Assembly (NCBI RefSeq): GCF_001625305.1 | Contig: NW_017803713.1 | Coordinates: 1,016,103 to 1,080,102 of the forward strand | DNA: 64,000 bases | Reading direction: 5' to 3' | Source: Branchiostoma belcheri | Lineage: Eukaryota > Chordata > Leptocardii > Amphioxiformes > Branchiostomatidae | The notes under the pieces: model-generated | What the model was told of the DNA's origin: nothing | Database searches by the model: none | The model's input: the letters and a program-made list of their open reading frames with translations, nothing else | Part shown: positions 13,001 to 22,000 of the stretch, piece after piece | Layout of the letters: each line of letters begins with the position of its first letter | Numbering within the stretch: the stretch's first letter is position 1 | Position numbers and translations under genes: made by a program

Positions 13001-16000
13001 AAAACATGACCTAAGCATTTATAAGGACACATAGTCTTGTAGGACACTGCATGCAACTTTTCTATTATCACATATTGTTGAAAGGATATGCTCACACTTT
13101 TATATATTTAGTTATCACTGTCTTTAAAATATTTTGTAACCAGCTGCTTCGTTCGGCAATAAAATTATGCTGCGAGATATAATACGTACTGTATTTCTGA
13201 CTATTTTAGCGTCTGTCATGCTGCCTTTGCCTGCTGTACTGTAAGATGGTAACCAGCGCCATGTGGTTCCGCGGGACCGAACAGGGGACGTCTAGCGCCG
13301 TGGTCTCCATCGGGCCTGTCGAGGTATTTTATTTTTCGCCACGTTAATTACAGTCTTGGTGATAACGAAGAAATGCTAAACGTATTTGTTTCATAATGTT
13401 TGCGCCACATTACTATGACATAATTCCGATTTAGGTATCTTTAGATTTAGTAGAAAATGGTAAAAACGTATGATTTCCGTTTTATAATATCCACAAGACA
13501 TCATACTATGACTGATTCCACCCTAAGAATTGTCATCTGTGCGTCTTGTGTGACCGGTCATTATTTTATGGCCATGCAAATATTGCTACTATGTCCAAGT
13601 CTTGACGTTACATGTAAGAATGCTTTTCGCCAAAAGTCTGGTAACCAATAGGATAGCAAAGTTTTTATTCACAATTACTTGTTTAACAAGGACCGACGTT
13701 TCGATGACCGTCTGCTTCGATACCCTGAAGCTATGGGTTACTGATTCACTGTGCACTGAGCTATGTATTACTGGTTCACTGTACCCTGAAGCTAGGTGTT
13801 ACTGGTTCACTGTGCACTGAAGCTATGGGTTACTGTTTCCCTGTGCCCCGAATCTATGTGTTACTGGTTTACTGTGAACTGAAGCTAAGGTGTTAAATGG
13901 TTCACTGTGCATTGAAGCTAGGTGTTACTGGTTCACCTTGCCCAGAAGCTAGGTGTTACTGGTTCACCTTGCCCAGAAGCTAGGTGTTACTGGTTCACCT
14001 TGCCCAGAAGCTAGGTGTTACTGGTTCAGCTTGCCCAGAAGCTAGGTGTTACTGGTTCACCTTGCCCAGAAGCTAGGTGTTACTGGTTCAGCTTGCCCAG
14101 AAGCTAGGTGTTACTGGTTCAGCTTGCCCAGAAGCTAGGTGTTACTGGTTCACCTTGCCCAGAAGCTAGGTGTTACTGGTTCATCTTGCCCAGAAGCTAG
14201 GTGTCACTGGTTCAGCTTGCCCAGAAGCTAGGTGTTACTGGTTCACCTTGCCCAGAAGCTAGGTGTTACTGGGTCACTATAACCACTAAAGTTAGGAGTT
14301 TCTGGTTCACTGTGCCCTGAAGCTATATGTTACTGGGTCACTGTGCCCTGAAGCTTTTTAATGTATTACTATGTCACTCCTACCTTTAGTGCACAGTGAA
14401 TGAGTCGTAGTTACCCTAATGAGAATAATGAAAGGTCATCGCAACGTCAGCTCTTGGTAAACACGTGGTTGTAAATAAAAGGCCTTGCTATAATCCCATC
14501 AATCACTAACCTAATGAAATTATTCACGATAACCTTTATTTGTACAGCTGACTGAGGACACCCTGTGGGTCAGTCTCATGACCACTCTCCAAGTTTTCCC
14601 CATCAACTTCATCATCGCACAGATCTTCGGTCGTCGCCGCCCAAAGGTACAATAAAAGTTTAACAGTTATCATATTATTATGATATATTGACACTTACAA
14701 TGATGTTTATTTGTACGTACATTCTCGGCAAGTGCAGTACATGTAGTTTTACGCGAGCCGTATTAACACTAAAATTCTACAGAGGTGCTACACTACATTT
14801 ATTGCATACAGATGGGTGAGTATGTAAGGCTAACATTGATTATATAGTATATAAAGAACCTTAAACTTTTCGGTCTTGGGGCCAATCTAACGTTCGAGTC
14901 TATCGTCTAGGTTACTTAATAAGGCAGATAGAAGACATACCGGGTCCATTGCGATCGTACGGATTGTTGTATCATCTGTATTTGAAGCTGTACCCTATTA
15001 TCCAAGATCTTCACACAAACAATAGTACAAATGGTCTAGTTCCAACTGTTCCAATTCTAACATATATGTTTCAATATAGACAACGCATGATATTTTTCTC
15101 GTTCAGAGTCTCAACCCTCGCATATCTATTTCAATGTAGACAGTGATGTTTTCTCGATGTATATCCCAGGGTGCTCCGAAGTCGTCAGGCGCGAAGCTGC
15201 CCTACTGGTTCCTGTACGTCGGCTGGGCGCTGCTGGTCCTGGCCACCCTGGCCTCCGGGTTCTTCCTGCTGCTGTACAGTATGGAGTGGGGCAGCGACAA
15301 GTCCATCCAGTGGCTCACAGCGTTCGGACTGTCGTTCCTACAGTCCATGGTGGTGGTCCAACCGGCACAGGTATTACACAGTCATCTCCTACAACCATCT
15401 TTGTGATTTTAAAGTGAATCGTTTCTAAAAAAAATAAATGAGTTTGGACATTCCGATTGCAAAGATTGAATTAGTTTGATAGATTTCGAAACGATTTGAT
15501 GCTCGAATCACCCCAATCCTTTTTTTATGTGGATTGGATCATTCTTATAGACGACAACTTTTATTATAAGATATCATCTATTAGTTTTTGCTTTTGTCAA
15601 ATGCTCTCAAAGAGGAGCCAAATCCATTTATTTGCGTTTACATTTAGGTTACACTTTATATTGTAACTTTTATCCCAAGAATTACTTGCAAGGCAATGTA
15701 AATTATAAAATAATTCTCTAGTAGTTAGCAGCAAACATGAGGGTAAACTCACAACATTAAAACTAGTTCTACTTCTGATCGTACATGTACTGTTGGGTCT
15801 GATTTATTTACTATTATCATCAACAAATAGAATATAATGTATTGAAACGTGTAATCGGTAAATTAGACGTTTACCCCTGGCCAGTACTACTACAATCTGA
15901 TTTTTTTTGTTTTCCTTGTTTTGTCAATCATTTGTTTTAATCCTTATTTTTTATGGTAATTATCTAATCAGTTTATTTCTGCAACAGCGGCCTGAATTAC

Positions 16001-19000
16001 ATGTATAAGACTTTTGTTTACACACTTCAGTTATTATTTCTGTGTCTTGATTTTGTTTAATTAATCAATTATGTCATTGTTTAATTTTTATGTTCAATTC
16101 AAATATGTTTTGTCATGTATCATAGTTACCTTTGTTTGGGGTAGGCCCTTTAAAACCACCTAGGTTTCTGGCCTACCGCCCCGCATATTCTCTTATTGTT
16201 ATTGTTTAATTTTGTAACTTTTTTTATACGTGCAAATAATAAATAAACAAATAAACAAATAAATGGACCTAATTGTCATTGTTGCATATTTTTGTCATAG
16301 GCTGTACTCCTGACCCTCGGAGCCACAATCCTCTGTGCTTGTCGCATGAAGAAGAAGAAGGACGAGAACGACAAGAACGACAAGGACGAGGATGTAGAGG
16401 CGGGGAAGAGTCAGTCGGTTGACGGTAAGTATTAAATACTCCATCCCTTGTGCGTACACACTCTTGTCGTTATTATTATGCTACAAAAGTGATATTGTTC
16501 TGCCGATTGCTGTCTTCTGCTATTGGGTAGTTTTTCTTATAGCCTGTAGATTATATAGATATGGCAATTGTGTTGAGAAATCTTGTTTAACCAAATAACT
16601 AATTGGAACTTTCTGGTGTAGGTTTGTTCAAAGGTTAACAGACAGGTATTTAGTCCGTTGTTAGATAGATACAATCAACTGTAATCGTTAAAATGTTCTG
16701 CCAGGTATACGGAAGTGTGGTGTTGTAGCTTCATTGAATATTATTAATTTGCATTTTTGAAGGGCTAAGACCTTGCATAAAAATCATTATCACATCACGC
16801 CTGTACAAAGAAGTCGAAGAGATTGACTTTACTCAATTAGTTTAATACTACACTTTTGTCTATTATGTATGTTTTAACTTATGGATTCTTGTCTATACTT
16901 CCAAATATTTGTTACCTTTGCCAAGAATGCAGCTATGTTTTTGGCTGTACGAACGTGGAGTAGCTGTGGTCTAGAGGTTCATATATATATCAACAGCATA
17001 AGTCGACGATCTGTAAAGGGAAGCGAACGTTTCGTGATTTCGTTTAGTAGTGGAAAGTTCTTGGGAGCTAGGAGTAAGTGGTGTGAGTTTGGGCTCCCTA
17101 GTTTAGTAGGTCATACAATACCTGTACATATAACAGCGAGCAGATTATTATTGGACTGAGCAAAGCACTTTGGACAAATGCCTATGGCTGTTTACAGAGA
17201 TCTTTGGAATAAATCTTGAGATTTTTCCATTTTCAACGAAGCGTGAAGACCCCCCGGGGTCATTATGATTCGCTATGTAACAGAGAAGTTTTTGACAAAA
17301 TATTGGTTATGTACCTCTAAGCTGTAAACAGCCAGAGAGATCAGTGCTCTGCTCAGTCCAATAATAATCTGCTCGCTGTTAAGTTATAGGTCTTTGAGAG
17401 ATGAACAATAAAGGTCTTACATTCATCCACAGAGACACTTCCCGACTGTCCCCGGATCGCCTGGTCAGAACAGGAAGAAACAGACCAGCTGAAACAGCAG
17501 CGTGCTGTCAGGAAGGGCTGGCTACAGCTGACCCACAACGGCAAGCAGTGCATGCTGGGTATCATCATCATCGCTGCTGCTCTACTGATGGTTCACGAGA
17601 CGTGGAGTCCCGCCGTCGCTGGCGTCAACCAGGGACTGAAGGACAGCTTCTCGGATGGTATAAATGAGGTACACTATGCTGCATTAGCTTTAAATTAAAA
17701 TGCTGAGTGTTGAAGGCACCAAAAAGTGCAGTGACACTGGATTCTCAAAGTGAGATTTCTGGTTTTTACTGTAGTAAGTTAGTAGGCAAATATGCTATGA
17801 TTCTAAAAGAAAACGTTTGGGTGTTTTGTATTATAGGCTGACTCTATATATAGCTAGGTGTTTCTAAGTGGTTCCAAACAGAAGAGGACTCCTGATTTGG
17901 CTTGCTTAGGGCTTAAAGAATAAATTTGCTGCAAAATTTCAATATCAGGCAAATTTGTTCATGCAGAATTTTTTCGCATTATCACCTTGAAACTGCATTA
18001 TTCTCTCCTGTTTTCTCTCCTGCAATAACTTAAGTAAATTATTTATGTCCCAGATCCAGACACAATACGATGTACTCCCCTGGATGGAAGGCACCTTGGC
18101 ACGTAAGCTGTACCGGACACAACACTACAACGGCGAGGAGCTGGGCTGGGAGGACCGTGTGTTCATCACCGACATGCCGGCCTACCGTCTGGGCCCGGCC
18201 CGTCTGGGACAGTTCAGGGCACTCTCAGGTGCGCATTTGTCCTCAATCACTTAATATCTATTTTAGATCTTAATTGCAACACTTTGCCAAGTTCGTAAAT
18301 GACTTGCTGAATGTTGAAATAGCAAAGCTATTTATTCACAACAACGTTGAACAAGAGCCGGCCTTTGTAATAACAGTTAAGCCTCTACTAGCCTTCGGGA
18401 GGCGGCTAGAAAGAGTAGAAATCGGCCAAATAGAGAGATAGCATGTAGCATGCCAGTGGAGATGGTCTGCTGGAGAGAACAGTTTGCCCCACCCAAAAGT
18501 GGCAAACTGTTACCTTTCTTGGTAACTTCCATGGCATGCTATCTCTATATTTGGCCGATTTGTACTCTTTCCAGCCGCCCCTCGAAGGCTGGTAGAGGCT
18601 AATGACAGTCATCTTCATCAGGGCAATTATGACTAGTTCACTGTGCACTGAAACCAGTATTACAGATTTTGCTTCCAGTGTACATTGCACCAATCATAAT
18701 TGCCTTGGTGAAGCTTAAAGGTCAAAATGCAGACTGGTGTTTAAGTGGTGGTTGTGAATTAATCAATCAATCAATAAATAAATAAATACATGCATTAACA
18801 TTTCAACACATTGACAACTATGATTGAAGCTTAAATGGCTTCTATGCATGGCTCATCCTTTAATTACGTGATGATTTTCTTTCCATTTCACAGCAAACTG
18901 TGACGTACAGGCAAAGTTCCTGAACAAATCATACAAGACGTGTGTCAAGTCGTACGGCGGTGTGGCAGGGGAAGCCGCCGCGTCCTTTCCGGAGTCGAAG

Positions 19001-22000
19001 CCCGTGACATCGTTCGGCCGTACCGTCCACGGTACAAGAGGCTCGTACGGGGGACCTGGGTACAGCGTTAGCCTGGGAGAGACGGAAGCAGAGATGATGG
19101 AAGCGCTGAAGGTCCTGAAGGCTAACCGGTGGATCGACCGCTACACGGCCGCTCTTGTGTTGGATCTGAGCCTGTATCACGTCAATGCCAACCTGTTCAG
19201 CACAGTGTCGGTTCTGTTCGAGTTCCCTCCGTCAGCGGGAGCGATCGCCTCGCTCCACGTGTCCACCTTCCCGCTCGCCTCGCCCGGCATCGCGCCCACC
19301 ATCCTCCTGGTGGCTAAGGCGGTCTTCACGGTCAGCCTCGTGGTGGTCGCCGTCCGGGTCGTGAAGATGGCGCGCCAGGAGGGGGCGTCGTTCCTCCTCC
19401 AAGTCTGGACCATCGTGGACGTGGCGTCGGTTGTGATGTCGATCTACATCATCGTGGCGACCGTGTTCAAGGACGTCTTAGCGGGGAAGGCAAAGGCGCT
19501 CATCAGCCAGCAACTGGCGAAAGGTATGTTGCCAGCCTTATTGAGACACATGCACTTAGAAACATCGCTTACAAAACTCACACACTTAGAAAACACGCAT
19601 AGAGTGACATTTACGTTTGATGTCAAAGTTGAAATCTGGTAACATAAATCTGGTAAAAAATACATTCATACCATGGTAAGGATTGAAATATAACTAGAAA
19701 GGTAACATTTCCAAAGCAAATGCATAATGTTTACCTGCACACATGGTCTACTCTGTTGATTCTCACTCAAATACATTCATACATATGGTCAGACAGGAGT
19801 CTAAATCCCTCCTACTATAACATTCCAACATTAGGTAACCTAACACCAGTTACCATGGTAATAGACGTCAACAAATCAGGCCATTGGCTAGGTCAGAGGT
19901 TAGTGTTTGGAACAGAGGAGGAAACTGAGCAAAAACAATATGTTTTCCTTCGGTAAACATAATAAGTTCTAGCTGTTCTAGTGTACAAGGGGAAATGATG
20001 TGTATTCCATATGTTCTTCGCAGATAACCGCACCTTTGTGGACCTGTTCGGTGTTGCCTTCTGGAGTGACCAGTTTACCACTGCGGCCGCCATGGTGATC
20101 TGGTTTAACCTGGTGAAGATCTGCAGTCTGCTGAGGGTCAGCTCACGGGTCCGCACGTATCTGGGTAAGTACTCTGTGGTGTAGTGGTAGAGCGTACGAC
20201 TTTGAAACGGCGAGACCCGGGTTCGATCCTAAGTTGTACCCGCGACATGTCTGAACTAGCGCCCCGACGTTGTGCCATTGGAAAAGACACTTTACAAATC
20301 AAATCAACTTTATTGCTCAACAACTGTAGCTGGTACAATGTATGTCAAAGAAACAACAAGGGTACATACACTAACTAATACTGAAATATAATTCTAACGA
20401 GCCAGTCCATAATGATACTAAAGCTAATCTATTGTGTTTGCTTAATTAAGAAGAGTATTATTACATTCTGTATTTCAAGAGATATATCAATCATTTACAA
20501 TATGGTGTCACTTTTGTAGTGATTCAGATATAAATTTTCCAACGTACACTGATTCCTGTGTAGGACGAGTTTCCTCACTCCACCCAGGTGTGAATGGGTA
20601 CCTAACTTCGGTTCGATTGGGGAAAGTCGTATTGAGGTCACCTTGTGATTTCGAATGGCAGCCGCACAGACCCTTGCGACAGTTCCAGAAAAGTGTGTGT
20701 GGAGCCAATGTTACATGTATCATTTGTATTTATGTCATTGTTAACCCTGCATTAATTCAGCGCTATAAAAGGCAGCGATTGCAAGGGTAATGTTTGGCCA
20801 ATAAACCACTCAGTATTCAAAACCTGCACACAAGTCAGTGGTTAGTGATGCTGCCTTTGAACCATGAGATCGGAAGTTGTCATTCTGATTGTAGTCGCTT
20901 ACCTAACATGCATACCCGATTAGAACGCTAGTCCTGTACTGTCTCCGCTGCTCATCGTACTTAAAAAATAGCAAGGGGACTATGAATTTACCAGGCACAA
21001 TCAACCTGTATAGATTATAAACATCGTCTACTATTTTCTATCACAACTAGTAGTAGGCTAGGCCTTCATCAGTAAGCTAATTATAAACTGATTTGAGATC
21101 ACTTATACAAACAAGATCTATAACTCATTCTTTTTCCCCACAGATGTCCTGATCAAGATTCGTATGAAACTGCTCGGGAGCTTCATCATCTTTCTTCTGA
21201 TTGTCACTGGTTTCAGTATGTCAGGTGAGTGGGCTTGTGATTTTTGTTGTCTATATTGTAGTTTATGTTTTATATTGGAACAAGAACAATATGTTCTTTC
21301 CTATGTTCCTAAATATCTTCTTAGAATTACCTAGTTGTAAAAAAAAAACTATAATTGTTGGTAAGTTATCTGCAGGTAAGATCATATGCGCTGAGCAAAG
21401 TGTTTATCTATTCATGCATTCATGCATTCATTCATCCATTCATTCATTCATTCATTCATTCATTCATTCATTCATTCATTCATTCATTCATTCATTCATT
21501 CATTCATTCATTCATTCATTCATTCATTCATTCATTCATGTTCGTTATTTCAGTTTCAGCTTTCCAATATAAAGGTGATAGCTTGCTCACCCAGTTCGTA
21601 CCAGTTTAAGTCTAACATTTGTGGTTTTTTTCCTTTCCAGGACATCTCCTGTTCTGCCCGTACGTGGCAGGGTTCCGGTCCCTGTCCCGAGCCACCGCCA
21701 GCCTGGCGTTCATACCCTGGGAGGAGATCAGCTATGACGCGCTCGTCACAGCCAACGAGACGGTGGGTCCGCTGTTCCTCTTCGTCGCCAACTTCACCAT
21801 CCTGTACCTGCTGCTCAGCTTCACGGCGGCGGTGTTCGTCAGCGTAACATCCGGCCTGCGGGGTACAGAGGGGAGGGGCCGGGTCGCCGCGGCACAGCAG
21901 CGGAAGAAGCGGCTGGCTCAGGCCGCCAAGGAGACCAGGAACGCCGCGCCCCGCAGGAACGTCGCTCCCACAGTCCGCAACACTCGACACTACTGCAACT

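Larger units (their letters stand above)
122..21640 (+). other. Content of the polycystin introns
   Basis: All 25 introns were scanned. Repeats listed separately occupy introns 1088-1870, 1921-2524, 2675-3802, 3947-4557, 5795-6374, 6603-7297, 9064-9660, 10521-11093, 11917-12470, 13324-14547, 15371-16300, 16425-17432, 18229-18893, 19524-20023, 20165-21143 and 21225-21640. I see nothing recognisable in 122-895, 4655-5624, 7418-8068, 8305-8923, 9774-10289, 11262-11755, 12670-13209, 14647-15169 or 17669-18053. Confidence 0.6.

Noticed and set aside
13722..14355. CRISPR-like array
   Set aside because: The 31-bp units are contiguous without unique spacers and lie in a eukaryotic intron; it is a minisatellite. 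The same holds for 38667-39008 and 57560-58410.
21422..21609. Ile-His-Ser-Phe repeat protein
   Set aside because: It is the translation of a (CATT)n microsatellite, open in several frames because the repeat lacks stops.
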